From G963665495 sp963667575 (GTDB lineage: Bacteria; Desulfobacterota; Desulfovibrionia; Desulfovibrionales; Desulfovibrionaceae): a stretch of 64,000 bases of DNA. The DNA lies in contig CAXXHY010000015.1 in the NCBI GenBank assembly GCA_963667575.2, positions 62,001 to 126,000 on the forward strand. Direction: 5' to 3'. Of this stretch, positions 8,258 through 17,282 are shown piece by piece. The position numbers and the translations under genes are program-made. Positions within the stretch are counted from its first letter, which is position 1; each line of letters begins with the position of its first letter. Below the pieces are notes generated by a model. That model did not search any database. It saw only the letters and a program-made list of their open reading frames with translations, and had not been told where the DNA came from.

Positions 8258-9184
8258 ATGAAAAACAGCATCAATGCTTTTCGCCGGTTCAACCGGTACT
8301 ATACCAACCATACGGGACTCTTGCAGCGCTATCTTCCCGGAGGAGAAACAAACCTCTCCGAAGCGCGCATATTGCTGGAAATCGGCCATGAACCCGGCAC
8401 CACCGCCGCGGACCTTGGACGCAGAATAGCCATGGACAGAGGCCAGTTGAGCCGCATTTTGAAAAAAATGACCAAAAACCAGCTGGTACGCAAAAACGGC
8501 GTACCGTCGGGCAGGAAAGCCATCCCCCTCTACCTGACAGAAACGGGTGAGGAATTGCTGCGACACCTGGAGCAGGCTGCTGACGAGCAGGCTCGCAAGC
8601 TCCTGGCCCCTCTGCCCCCTGCTGATCGCAGCCGCGTCATCACGGCCATGGCGGACCTGGAAAAAGCTTTCAGTCCTGCTCCCGAATCTTCTGACCCCGC
8701 CCCCGGTATCCGCGAAAGCCGCCCCGGCGATCTCGGGTGGGTACTGATGCGGCACGGACAGGTCTATGCCCAGGAGTACGGATTTGATACGGACTTCGAA
8801 CGCTATGTACTGGAAGGCATGCTGCCCTATGCCGAGCAGGCTGACGCCCCTGGGAACAGGCTTTGGATTGCCGAGCACAGGGGAAAAGCACTGGGGTGCG
8901 TGGCCATCGCGCGAGACAGCAAGGAAGAGGCCCAGCTGCGCTGGTTTCTTGTGGAGCCGGAGGCCAGAGGGTACGGCCTGGGCAAAGAACTGCTGCGCAC
9001 GGCCCTGGAGTTCTGCCGAGAACAGGGATTTTCAAGAGTTTTCCTGCTGACCATCGACATTCTGCCCGCGGCCAGGCACCTGTACGAATCTTTCGGTTTC
9101 CGGGTTACGGAATCCACGCCGGTCCGCCATTGGGGGCGCTCCTTTTGCGACGAGCGCTGGGAGCTGCAACTGACGGAAGGCTGA
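8258..9184 (+). CDS. MarR-type regulator fused to GNAT acetyltransferase
   Basis: 308 residues from the ATG at 8258, chosen because AGGAGG lies 6-7 bases upstream; the frame is open further left without such a site. Residues about 1-140 are a winged-helix MarR domain (LSEARILLEIGHEPGTTAAD, then DRGQLSRILKKM as recognition region). Residues about 155-308 are an N-acetyltransferase (GNAT) with the acetyl-CoA loop EARGYGLGKELL and a C-terminal ARHLYESFGF segment. MarR-GNAT fusions are a known bacterial architecture; target genes and acetyl acceptor are unknown. The palindrome at 8206-8228 suggests it represses itself. It converges with the TPR gene, whose stop is 7 bases away. Confidence 0.9.
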   Translation: MKNSINAFRRFNRYYTNHTGLLQRYLPGGETNLSEARILLEIGHEPGTTAADLGRRIAMDRGQLSRILKKMTKNQLVRKNGVPSGRKAIPLYLTETGEELLRHLEQAADEQARKLLAPLPPADRSRVITAMADLEKAFSPAPESSDPAPGIRESRPGDLGWVLMRHGQVYAQEYGFDTDFERYVLEGMLPYAEQADAPGNRLWIAEHRGKALGCVAIARDSKEEAQLRWFLVEPEARGYGLGKELLRTALEFCREQGFSRVFLLTIDILPAARHLYESFGFRVTESTPVRHWGRSFCDERWELQLTEG

Positions 9185-9190
9185 TCCGGG

Positions 9191-11284
9191 CTACTCCATA
9201 CGGTCGAAATCCACGGATTCCATTTTCTCGAAAATCACCTTGCCCAAGGCATTAAGGCGTTCGTTGGCATGGAACTCAGGGGCTTCCACGTACTCCGGAT
9301 GACAGACGGCTGCCCTGGCGTACAGATTGGCGGCCAGAGGCTCGTTTTCAGGCAGGTCATCTCGCAACAGGCGCAATGCCTGTATTTTGAAGCTGGTATA
9401 GGCAATCAGCCGTTTGGAAAATTTGCGCGCGCGGATGGCGTTATGCAGGCCCTCTAGATGCCCTCCGAACTCCCTCAAGCCGGCCTTTTTGGACTGCATG
9501 CAGAGCTGGCTTTTTTCCCGGATGAATTTGAGTATGATCCGGCTGGCGGCAACATGTTCGCGCAAAAAAAAGTCCGGCATGACTTCCAGAACATGTTTGA
9601 CCAGCAGCAGCGCCTTGCGCTCCATGCCGTCCAGAATCAGATTTTCGAGGCGCTCCTGCAGTTCCACTGCCTTGAGCACAAGCTGCATGGGCCTTCCCTT
9701 ATAGTCCACCACCCGGCTGAAAACATCATGGGCGGTTTCCAGAATCATGTTCAATTGCTGATTGTTGTAGAACATGTCGTTTTCGGCAAGGCTCGGATCC
9801 TCATACAGCGCCTGGATAATGGCTCCGGTGGATTCGAGATTGTGCTTTTCCAGGCTGTAGGCCACGGCCAGGTTGAAATTGACCGCCGCACCGTTGGGTG
9901 GATTCAGCTCGAGGAGTTTTCTATAGATGTCAATGGCTTCCTTGGGACCGGCATGCTTGCGTACGAGAATGCCCATATGGGTCAGCTCGTTGCAGGCGTC
10001 CTTGAAACAATCCGGATCCTTTGCCGCTTCCAGCAGATGGTCTTCCGCCTCTTTGAAGCTGGCGTCGTCCATGGCGGCGATTCCTAGAAACAGATGCTGC
10101 GACGGAGTCGGGGGCTGGCCCTCCTGTCCCACCTTGGAAAAGGCTTCCCTGGCAAGATTTCCGAAACGGAGCGCCATGGTATGTTTGGCTCCCAGCAGCT
10201 GCTTCATGTTCAACTTGACCATTTCACCGGCAATGCGCGACACGGCGTCCACATCCCTCTGCCGTTTGTCGTCCGGGTGCAGAGACTTGATGGCCGCGGC
10301 TTTTTTGAGGGCGATCTCATAGTGTTCGTAGGCCTGCTGCAACAGTTCCATCACAGCCGGGCTTGTGGGGGATTCCCCTCTGAGGATGCGATCCCTGGCC
10401 TGCAGCACGCGGACATTGCCTATTTCCTTGTTGGGTTCCGGAATGGTGGAGGAAATCTCGCCGGCCTGGTTGAAACGCAGCAGAGCTTTGGAATAGCGTT
10501 TGACATGCACAAAAACGCGCCCGCTTTCCATATAACCCGAGGGATCTTCGGGCAGCAGATCTATGGCCTTCTGGAAACACTCGATGGCTTTGTTGAAATC
10601 CCTCTTGGACTTGGCTTTCTGTCCCTCGCGCATCAGGGCTTCCGCTTCCTCCTTGCGCTTGGTCAGCTCCATCTCTTCCTTTTTCTGCACCAGTTCTTCC
10701 AGTGCGCCGTCCATATGCGGAAGATAGTCGGTCAGGTAGCTCCCCAATTCCTCCAGGCGCTCCAGCACCTGTTCCTTCATGCGGATCTTGTACAGGCTGG
10801 GACTGAGTTTTTCCAAAGAATCAAGAGGCTTGAGAATAAACGCACCGCAAACGCCGTATTCCGCCAGCGAAAGTATGAGCTGCTCTCTGCGCTGGGTCAG
10901 CTGCATGTCCGGAAAAATCGGCACGCACTTGGAAATGGATTTCATGGCATTCCGGCGGCCCTTGGACAAGAGCAGGGAAAGATCGGAGAAGAAATCGGAA
11001 AATTCCTTGCGGATTTTGACCTTGCCGCCCTGCCGCTGGATCATCAGGGGCGGATTGATCAGGAACACTCCGTCCTCCATGGCCAGAAGCTTGGCGATAC
11101 GCCGCACGTTGTCCATGTAGGATCCGGTGACCGGATGCTTGGTTACGAACTCGAAGCCGAGCAGCGCGAGTACAACAGAGACCTGTTCGCGCAGCAATTT
11201 ATCACGAATGACAAGATGGAAAGGCCGGCTCTTGTAAGGAGCCAGGGATTCTTTGGCAGGAGTATTGTCTTTGGCCAGAGCCAT
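9191..11284 (-). CDS. Large TPR protein with receiver-like N-terminal domain
   Basis: 697 residues, soluble. The first ~110 residues (RPFHLVIRDKLLREQVSVVL... LLAMEDGVFLINPPLM) have the size and alternating hydrophobic pattern of a response-regulator fold but lack the acidic pocket. A charged helical/coiled segment (about 180-225) follows, then TPR-like repeats from EALMREGQKAKSKRDFNKAIECFQKAIDLLPED (about residue 219) through NPPNGAAVNFNLAVAYSLEKHNLES. The C-terminal ~200 residues are helical without a recognised domain. It is the last gene of a minus-strand set with the CheY-like receiver (11461) and PAS kinase (12008), so it may be a scaffold or output partner for that phosphorelay. Function is inferred only from context. 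Confidence 0.75.
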   Translation of the reverse strand: MALAKDNTPAKESLAPYKSRPFHLVIRDKLLREQVSVVLALLGFEFVTKHPVTGSYMDNVRRIAKLLAMEDGVFLINPPLMIQRQGGKVKIRKEFSDFFSDLSLLLSKGRRNAMKSISKCVPIFPDMQLTQRREQLILSLAEYGVCGAFILKPLDSLEKLSPSLYKIRMKEQVLERLEELGSYLTDYLPHMDGALEELVQKKEEMELTKRKEEAEALMREGQKAKSKRDFNKAIECFQKAIDLLPEDPSGYMESGRVFVHVKRYSKALLRFNQAGEISSTIPEPNKEIGNVRVLQARDRILRGESPTSPAVMELLQQAYEHYEIALKKAAAIKSLHPDDKRQRDVDAVSRIAGEMVKLNMKQLLGAKHTMALRFGNLAREAFSKVGQEGQPPTPSQHLFLGIAAMDDASFKEAEDHLLEAAKDPDCFKDACNELTHMGILVRKHAGPKEAIDIYRKLLELNPPNGAAVNFNLAVAYSLEKHNLESTGAIIQALYEDPSLAENDMFYNNQQLNMILETAHDVFSRVVDYKGRPMQLVLKAVELQERLENLILDGMERKALLLVKHVLEVMPDFFLREHVAASRIILKFIREKSQLCMQSKKAGLREFGGHLEGLHNAIRARKFSKRLIAYTSFKIQALRLLRDDLPENEPLAANLYARAAVCHPEYVEAPEFHANERLNALGKVIFEKMESVDFDRME

Positions 11285-11460
11285 TGTTCACCATATGTCG
11301 CTAAAACAGCCGTACGCACCTGTCGTACAACCCATCCCAACTTCGAAAAAGCCCTTATTGAAAAAACTGCTGCAGACATTTTTCCACAGTACGGGCGTTG
11401 AAAAGATAGAAGCCGCCACTGGCCGTTTTCTTACACGCCCCTCACCCCAAACGAACCGAC

Positions 11461-11871
11461 TCAGGACTTGTTTTTCAGGGCATCAAGTATCACTTCGATT
11501 TTTTTTTGCAGGATGTCGGGAGTGAACGGCTTGGGCAGATAATTGTTCACACCGCTTTTAATCGCCTCCAGAATGACATCCGCGGTAGCTTCCGCCGATA
11601 CCATGAGAAAAGGAACATCCTTGTATCGCTCCGAACTACGTACTTCCTTTAGCAGGTCAATGCCCTTTTTACCCGGCATATTCCAGTCACTTACAATAAA
11701 ATCAATGTGCTCCTTGTCCAGCTGTTCCCAGGCCTGGCGAACGTTGTAGGCCTCGAACACCGCACCGCACCCCATATTCTTGAGAACACGGGCCAAGATG
11801 CGGCGCATACTCTGGGAATCGTCCACGACAAGAAAATGCATCTCATGATAAGGATGCTTGCTATCCGTCAT
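11461..11871 (-). CDS. Single-domain CheY-like response regulator
   Basis: 136 residues, a stand-alone receiver. The acidic pair is in VVDDS (Asp17, Asp18), the phosphoacceptor is Asp62 in VSDWNMPG, Ser92 takes the switch position (VSAEA), and Lys114 is in LPKPF, so it should be phosphorylatable. It most resembles chemotaxis-type CheY proteins, but no chemotaxis genes are nearby. The flanking genes are a PAS histidine kinase upstream and the TPR protein downstream on the same strand, suggesting it carries phosphate from that kinase. Confidence 0.92.
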   Translation of the reverse strand: MTDSKHPYHEMHFLVVDDSQSMRRILARVLKNMGCGAVFEAYNVRQAWEQLDKEHIDFIVSDWNMPGKKGIDLLKEVRSSERYKDVPFLMVSAEATADVILEAIKSGVNNYLPKPFTPDILQKKIEVILDALKNKS

Positions 11872-12007
11872 ACCTGCGACTGCCCCGGACCGAAAAACAT
11901 TTTCAGGAACCTTTTCGCCAAATCAGCTGTTTCTTCACACAGTTTCAACCCTAAAGCATCTCGTTCGCCAGTGTCAACGTGACACAATGGAACCTGCGAA
12001 CAAGGAC

Positions 12008-14212
12008 TCACCATGCCGCGGCCGTGGGCAACTCCACAATAATCAGCGTATGACTGTTCAATTCGCTCAACGCCCGCATGGTTCCGCCATGTTCCCGCAC
12101 TATGTCGCTGCTGATGGACAAGCCGAGGCCCGTGCCCTCGCCCTCGGGTTTGGTGGTAAAAAAAGAATCGAATATGCGCGTACGAACGTCCTCTGGAATC
12201 CCTGTGCCGTTGTCCCAGAAATATAAACGGACGTAGTCCTTGTTATCTTTATTTATGGTTTCGGCCCAGATGCGCAATGTCTTTTTGTCCGGCGGCGTAT
12301 GGTGTCTTCTGTTCACCGCGTACCGCGCATTGCTGACCAGATTCAAAAAGACCTGGCGCAATTCACGGTCTCCGCCCCAGACCAGCGGAAGCGATTCGGG
12401 AATGTCACAAACAAGAGCAATATGATCCCGCTTCAGCTGCGAACGGATCAGATCCAGTGCGCCCTGCAACGCATCCATGATACGCACCGGCCCATGCGCC
12501 TGCTTCAGATCCCGTGCGAAAAAAAGCAGGTTGTGAACAATCTGTTTGATCCGCTCGCCCTCCCCGATAATCCGTCCGAGCACCTCGGGGCCGTCCCCCT
12601 GCAGATGCTTTCTGTCCAGCAGCACCTGCGCATAGTTGATCATGCCCATTATGGGGTTGTTGACCTCGTGGGCAACGCTTGCGGCCAGTTCGCCGACACA
12701 GGCCAGCTGTCCGGCTCTGACCGCCTCGGACATCAGTCTTTTCTTCTCTGTCACATCCCGAAAATAGGACACGATGCCGGTGAAAATCCCCTGGTCGTCG
12801 ATCATCGGATACGCATACAGCTCCAGCCAGCCCGTTCCGCCCGAAGGCAGGAAATATTCGCGTTCCAGAGTCTGGGCTTTGCCTGTCTGCAGCACCTTCA
12901 GGCCAATGCAGTCCGGACAGATGGAATCCCGTTGATGAAAAACTTCAAAACATCTCTTGCCAACCAGCAGGGAACCGTCTCCGTAATTCTTTGCAATGGA
13001 CTTGTTGACGCTCACGATTCTGAATTCCGTATCCGTCACCGCGACACCGTCCTGGATGGCGTCCTGAATATCCCGCAGCAGCTTTTCCTGCTTCCGCATT
13101 TCCAGCTCGACCCGTTTGCGCTCCGTGATATCCACGCCCATGGCCACAATGCCCAGCAATTCCCTGTCCGGGCCGAAGTGAGGAATATAATAGGCGGTCA
13201 TCACATATTCGACGCCGTTGGAGTCCGTCACGGCATTGTCAAAGCACATGGTCTGGCCCTGCATGGCCGCCAGGATCGGAACCCTGACCCGTTCAAATCT
13301 ATTCCCCCCCAAGACATCCTGAATGTTGCGCCCCTCTATTTCCTCTTTTTTCATGCCGTACCAGGCCGCATAGGAATCATTGACGAAACGATAATGAAAA
13401 GTGTTGTCCAGATAGCAAACCGTCAGGGGGACATGCTGCAGTACGTGTTCGAACTCCAGCTTGTTGGCCTTTGAGGCCAGTTCCACCATCTTGTGCTCGG
13501 TGATGTCGCGGGTAATGCTGCCCACTCCGTACACCACCCCGGCAGCATCGGACAAAGAAAAAAGATACACCCTGTGATAGCGTTCTTTTCCGTTTATGCA
13601 GGAGTATTCCTCAAAATCCACCCCCCGGCGCATGCTTTCAGCGGAATTGTCGCAATACAGGGCAGCCCGTTCGGGAGGCATGAGATCGCTGAGCCGCTTT
13701 CCCTGAACATCCTCCCTCGACATGCCCAGACGCGCACACTCGGACCTGTTCACGATCAGATAGCGGAAATTGAGATCCCAGACCGCGACCCCAGCCTCGG
13801 CATGATCAAAAAAGATCTGAAGGAACTGGTGATTGTCCTCGAGCAATTCAAAGCACTGGCGCGCGTCGGATTCCTCGCAGGACATCAACTGCATGAAGAC
13901 ATGCCCATCCGGTCCGGGATCGAGCCGGAGCAGGCCGTTGTCCTTGGCAATACGCAGGTCCTTTCTGCGGCTGATGTACATGAACACCGGCTCCTGGGAA
14001 TCCAGACAGAAGCGCAGGTCTTTCTCAAGGTAGGAAATACGGTTGAATATGGATTCGGTTTCAGCACGGCTGGCCCCCTGTTCGAGCGAACCGAGCTCGA
14101 GCACAAGGGCAGCCGCCCTGTTACCGCTGACAAGTTCGAAGCTCCCGTCACGGAACTTCCAGATCAGGGAAGGCAGGGGCAAATTCCGGAAAAACGACTC
14201 ATATATTTCCAA
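12008..14212 (-). CDS. Soluble multi-PAS sensor histidine kinase
   Basis: Start placed at TTG 14212, because GGGGAGG sits 8 bases upstream; in-frame GTG (14242) and TTG (14293) lack such a site and would overlap the upstream gene. About 734 residues without clear membrane helices. Several PAS domains in series (one divergent N-terminal, then three with GKRLSDLMP, GRNIQDVLG and GKRCFEVFH features); the last has SICPDCIGL. The kinase core has the phosphoacceptor segment SVAHEVNNPIMGMINY, N-box NLVSNARYAV, and G-boxes DNGTGIPEDV and GEGTGLGLSIS. Probably signals to the CheY-like receiver encoded 136 bases downstream. Confidence 0.9.
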   Translation of the reverse strand: MEIYESFFRNLPLPSLIWKFRDGSFELVSGNRAAALVLELGSLEQGASRAETESIFNRISYLEKDLRFCLDSQEPVFMYISRRKDLRIAKDNGLLRLDPGPDGHVFMQLMSCEESDARQCFELLEDNHQFLQIFFDHAEAGVAVWDLNFRYLIVNRSECARLGMSREDVQGKRLSDLMPPERAALYCDNSAESMRRGVDFEEYSCINGKERYHRVYLFSLSDAAGVVYGVGSITRDITEHKMVELASKANKLEFEHVLQHVPLTVCYLDNTFHYRFVNDSYAAWYGMKKEEIEGRNIQDVLGGNRFERVRVPILAAMQGQTMCFDNAVTDSNGVEYVMTAYYIPHFGPDRELLGIVAMGVDITERKRVELEMRKQEKLLRDIQDAIQDGVAVTDTEFRIVSVNKSIAKNYGDGSLLVGKRCFEVFHQRDSICPDCIGLKVLQTGKAQTLEREYFLPSGGTGWLELYAYPMIDDQGIFTGIVSYFRDVTEKKRLMSEAVRAGQLACVGELAASVAHEVNNPIMGMINYAQVLLDRKHLQGDGPEVLGRIIGEGERIKQIVHNLLFFARDLKQAHGPVRIMDALQGALDLIRSQLKRDHIALVCDIPESLPLVWGGDRELRQVFLNLVSNARYAVNRRHHTPPDKKTLRIWAETINKDNKDYVRLYFWDNGTGIPEDVRTRIFDSFFTTKPEGEGTGLGLSISSDIVREHGGTMRALSELNSHTLIIVELPTAAAW

Positions 14213-14249
14213 TGCCGGATCCTCCCCGCCAGAGTACGCCACTATGCGG

Positions 14250-14975
14250 CTAGAGATCGCAGCCGCAGGTATCCACCGGTTTATCCAGAACAATGCTGCT
14301 GCCAGGGACCAGATCGATCAATCTGGTCTGAGGAGCAATATCTTCCAGATGACGGGCGAACTCCTCGGTGTTCTTTTCCAGCACCGGGAACGTTCCCCAA
14401 TGCATGGGAATCACACTCTCGCACTGCAGCAGGTCGCACGCGTGGGCGGCCTGACGCGGATCCATGGTGAACACGCCGCCGATGGGCAGCAGGGCCAGGT
14501 CGATGGAATAAAGCTTTCCCCAGACCTCCATGCCTGCGAAAATACCCGTATCTCCGGCATGATAAATGGTAAAACCGTCCGGCAGAGTCAGAATGTAGCC
14601 CACGGGTACGGCGGAATCCGACGAATGGTAGGCCTGGGTCATGGTCACGGTCACACCTTTGAACTGAACGGAACCGCCGATGTTGAAACCGATCCCGTTG
14701 ATGATCTGCTCCGCGGGCACGCCCTGGTCCACGAACTTCTGCGCAGTGCCGACAATGGCGCCGATGCTGGCCCCTGTCCGCTTGCAGATTTCCACCGCAT
14801 CTCCCACATGATCGCCATGGTCATGGGTGATCAGCACCAGATCCATATCGGTGACTCCGCTGGATTTGGCCGTGCAGCAGGGATTTCCCTCAAAAAAAGG
14901 ATCAATGATAATTTCCAGGTCCGGCATGGACAGTTGAAAATTGGCATGGCCGTGCCAGGTTAGATTACATTGCAT
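14250..14975 (-). CDS. UPF0173-type metallo-beta-lactamase-fold hydrolase
   Basis: 241 residues, start supported by GAGGTG. The N-terminus LTWHGHANFQL and the zinc motif THDHGDH (His51, Asp52, His53, Asp55, His56) are characteristic of the UPF0173/YtkL branch, as are the later YHAGDTGIF and MHWGTFPVL segments with the remaining metal ligands. All expected ligands are present. The substrate of this family is not established. It lies just upstream of the PAS kinase on the same strand (stop overlaps the longest possible kinase frame), and may be read through into it. Confidence 0.92.
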   Translation of the reverse strand: MQCNLTWHGHANFQLSMPDLEIIIDPFFEGNPCCTAKSSGVTDMDLVLITHDHGDHVGDAVEICKRTGASIGAIVGTAQKFVDQGVPAEQIINGIGFNIGGSVQFKGVTVTMTQAYHSSDSAVPVGYILTLPDGFTIYHAGDTGIFAGMEVWGKLYSIDLALLPIGGVFTMDPRQAAHACDLLQCESVIPMHWGTFPVLEKNTEEFARHLEDIAPQTRLIDLVPGSSIVLDKPVDTCGCDL

Positions 14976-15105
14976 TTTTACACCTCGTATCGTTCTTGCA
15001 GGAACACGCCGGGCGTGTCCTGGCCGTTTTGCTTCATCTTTATTTTGTCTGATGGAAGGTTCAGTATATCAGGCTGCGCCGAACCCAGGCAAGCGCGGAA
15101 AGCGG

Positions 15106-15675
15106 TTATGCTTCCTGCCAGCGCGGACCCACGGAAAGGGAAAGCCCCAGATGATCCAGGATACGTCCCACCACCTGGTCCACGAGTTCGCCTATGTGCT
15201 GCGGCGCATGATAAAAACCGGGACATGCCGGCAGAATGGTGGCTCCGGCATCGTTGGCAGCCAGCATATTGGTCAGATGGACGCGGTTAAGCGGTGTTTC
15301 GCGGGTGACCAGCAGCAGGGGACGACGCTCCTTGAGCGTCACATCCGCGGCCCGGTGCACCAGATTGGAGCCCAGGCCATTGGCAATGGCCGCCAGGCTG
15401 GCCATGGAACACGGGCAGACCACCATGCCCTTGTGGCGCCAGGAGCCGCTGGCCGGTCCGGCGGCCAGTTCATCCTGCCCGTACACGGCGTCCGCCAGGG
15501 CGGCCAGTTCCGTACGGCTTGCTCCGGATTCCAGTTCGAGAACCTTCAGGGCCGCGTTGGAGACTATCAAATGGGTCTCGATGTCCTGGGCGGCCCGCAA
15601 CAATTCCAGCAAACGCAGGGCGTACGGCATGCCGCTGGCCCCGGTCATGGCGACAACTATGCGACTTTGCACCAA
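15106..15675 (-). CDS. ubiX: Flavin prenyltransferase UbiX
   Basis: 189 residues. UbiX joins a dimethylallyl unit to FMN to make prenylated FMN, the cofactor of UbiD decarboxylases. Motifs: MTGASGMPYALRLLELL (FMN/phosphate loop), CPCSMASLAAIANGLGSNL, and the C-terminal LPACPGFYHAPQ segment. The start is TTG at 15675 or GTG at 15672, with AGGA upstream inside the end of ubiD. It follows ubiD by 7 bases, so the cofactor maker and its likely client are co-expressed. Confidence 0.95.
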   Translation of the reverse strand: MVQSRIVVAMTGASGMPYALRLLELLRAAQDIETHLIVSNAALKVLELESGASRTELAALADAVYGQDELAAGPASGSWRHKGMVVCPCSMASLAAIANGLGSNLVHRAADVTLKERRPLLLVTRETPLNRVHLTNMLAANDAGATILPACPGFYHAPQHIGELVDQVVGRILDHLGLSLSVGPRWQEA

Positions 15676-15682
15676 TAAAATC

Positions 15683-17134
15683 CTATAACCCCAGTTTGGG
15701 CCAGATATCCTTGATCCGGGCCTTGACCTTGGGGTCCATGGTCAGGGAATCGGGCCATTCGCGGTGATGCCCGTCCTCGGGCCCCTTTTTCGTGGCGTCT
15801 ATGCCCATCTTGCCCCCGTAAAAAGCCTGGGGCGAGGCATGATCCAGGGCGTCCAGCGGACCTTCCAGCACCACCAGATCGCGGCGCGGGTCCACATTGT
15901 TGCCCACTCGCCAGAGCACTTCCGAAATATTCTGCACGTTGACGTCCTTGTCCACCACCACGATGATCTTGGTGAACATCATCTGCCCCATGCCCCAGAG
16001 CGCGTACATCACCTTGCGCACCTGGCCGGGATAGCGCTTGTCTATGCTGACAAAGCAAAGATTGTGGAACACGCCCTCCAGCGGCAGGTTCATGTCCACC
16101 ACTTCGGGCAGCTGACGTTTGATGGCCGGCAGAAAGATACGCTCCGTGGCCTTGCCCATGTAGCAGTCTTCCATGGGAGGCGGTCCCACCAGGGTGGCCG
16201 GGTATACGGCGTCCTTGCGGTGGGTCAGGGCCGTGACATGAAACACCGGGTAGTCATCCGCCAGCGAATAGTATCCGGTATGATCGCCGAAAGGCCCTTC
16301 GCGGCGACGCTCGCCGGGATCCACATAGCCTTCCAGCACGAACTGGCTGTTGGCCGGGACTTCCAGATCAACGGTCTTGCATTTGACCAGCTCCACCGGA
16401 GCCTTGCGCAGAAAACCGGCGAACAGCAGCTCGTCCAGTTCGTCCGGCAAAGGCGCGGTGGCCGAATAGGTCACGGCCGGATCCGGCCCCAGAACCATGG
16501 CCACTTCCAGCCGCTTGCCCAGCTTTTCCGCCAGGTGGTAGTGGTAGGCGCCGCCCTTGTGGCGGTGCCAGTGCATGCCGGTGGTATTCTTGTCGAAAAC
16601 CTGCATCCGGTACATGCCCACATTGCGCATGCCGGTTTCAGGATTTTTGGTAAAGATCACGGGCAGGGTTATGAAAGGTCCGGCGTCCTCGGGCCAGGTG
16701 GTCAATACGGGCAGAATGGACAGGTCCACTTCATCGCCTGTGTAGACAACATCCTGGCAGGGCCCCTTGGAGACTTCCTTGGGGAAAATGTGCGCCAGCC
16801 GCTGCAATTTGGGGATCAACTTGAGTTTTTTGATGAGCCCGTCGGGTTTCTCGATCTCGATGAACTCCAGGACATCCGCGGCAAAAGCGTCCAGGCTTTC
16901 CACTTCCAGAGCCAGGTGCATCCGGTTGTAGGATCCGAACATGTTGGTCAGCACAGGAAAATTGCCCTGCTTGGGGTTGTTGAACAACAGAGCCGACCCG
17001 CCGTTCCGCGACTTGGACACGCGGTCCGTGACTTCCGCTATTTCCAGATACGGATCCAGGGGAACGTCAATACGTTTGAGTTCGTTCTGTTTTTCCAGCA
17101 CCTTCAGAAAAGCCTGTAGATCTTTGTACGCCAT
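15683..17134 (-). CDS. ubiD: UbiD-family prenyl-FMN-dependent decarboxylase
   Basis: 483 residues from ATG 17134, preceded by AAGGAG. UbiD-type proteins decarboxylate aromatic or alpha,beta-unsaturated acids. Motifs: KSRNGGSALLFNNPKQGNFP near the N-terminus, GMHWHRHKGGAYHYHLA, and the catalytic/prFMN segment RRREGPFGDHTGYYS. With ubiX immediately downstream, a role in quinone biosynthesis (menaquinone in an anaerobe, possibly in the futalosine route) is plausible, but other aromatic acid substrates cannot be excluded. Confidence 0.93.
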   Translation of the reverse strand: MAYKDLQAFLKVLEKQNELKRIDVPLDPYLEIAEVTDRVSKSRNGGSALLFNNPKQGNFPVLTNMFGSYNRMHLALEVESLDAFAADVLEFIEIEKPDGLIKKLKLIPKLQRLAHIFPKEVSKGPCQDVVYTGDEVDLSILPVLTTWPEDAGPFITLPVIFTKNPETGMRNVGMYRMQVFDKNTTGMHWHRHKGGAYHYHLAEKLGKRLEVAMVLGPDPAVTYSATAPLPDELDELLFAGFLRKAPVELVKCKTVDLEVPANSQFVLEGYVDPGERRREGPFGDHTGYYSLADDYPVFHVTALTHRKDAVYPATLVGPPPMEDCYMGKATERIFLPAIKRQLPEVVDMNLPLEGVFHNLCFVSIDKRYPGQVRKVMYALWGMGQMMFTKIIVVVDKDVNVQNISEVLWRVGNNVDPRRDLVVLEGPLDALDHASPQAFYGGKMGIDATKKGPEDGHHREWPDSLTMDPKVKARIKDIWPKLGL

Positions 17135-17282
17135 GGCGTCTCCTTGCAGCAAATCTCGCCCCGCCTTCTCCAGGACGGCAAGGCAGGATATACCAGCGGA
17201 AGGCCCGTTGACAAGCCGAGACGCTACGGCCCCCTGCCAGGCTGCAAGCCTTCGCGAGAGATCGCTGTCCCCCGGACATTCC

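Noticed and set aside
10094..14470. Plus-strand frames of 300-435 codons opposite the TPR protein and PAS kinase
   Set aside because: Phe/Gln/Leu-rich shadow composition; the minus-strand genes have recognisable domains.
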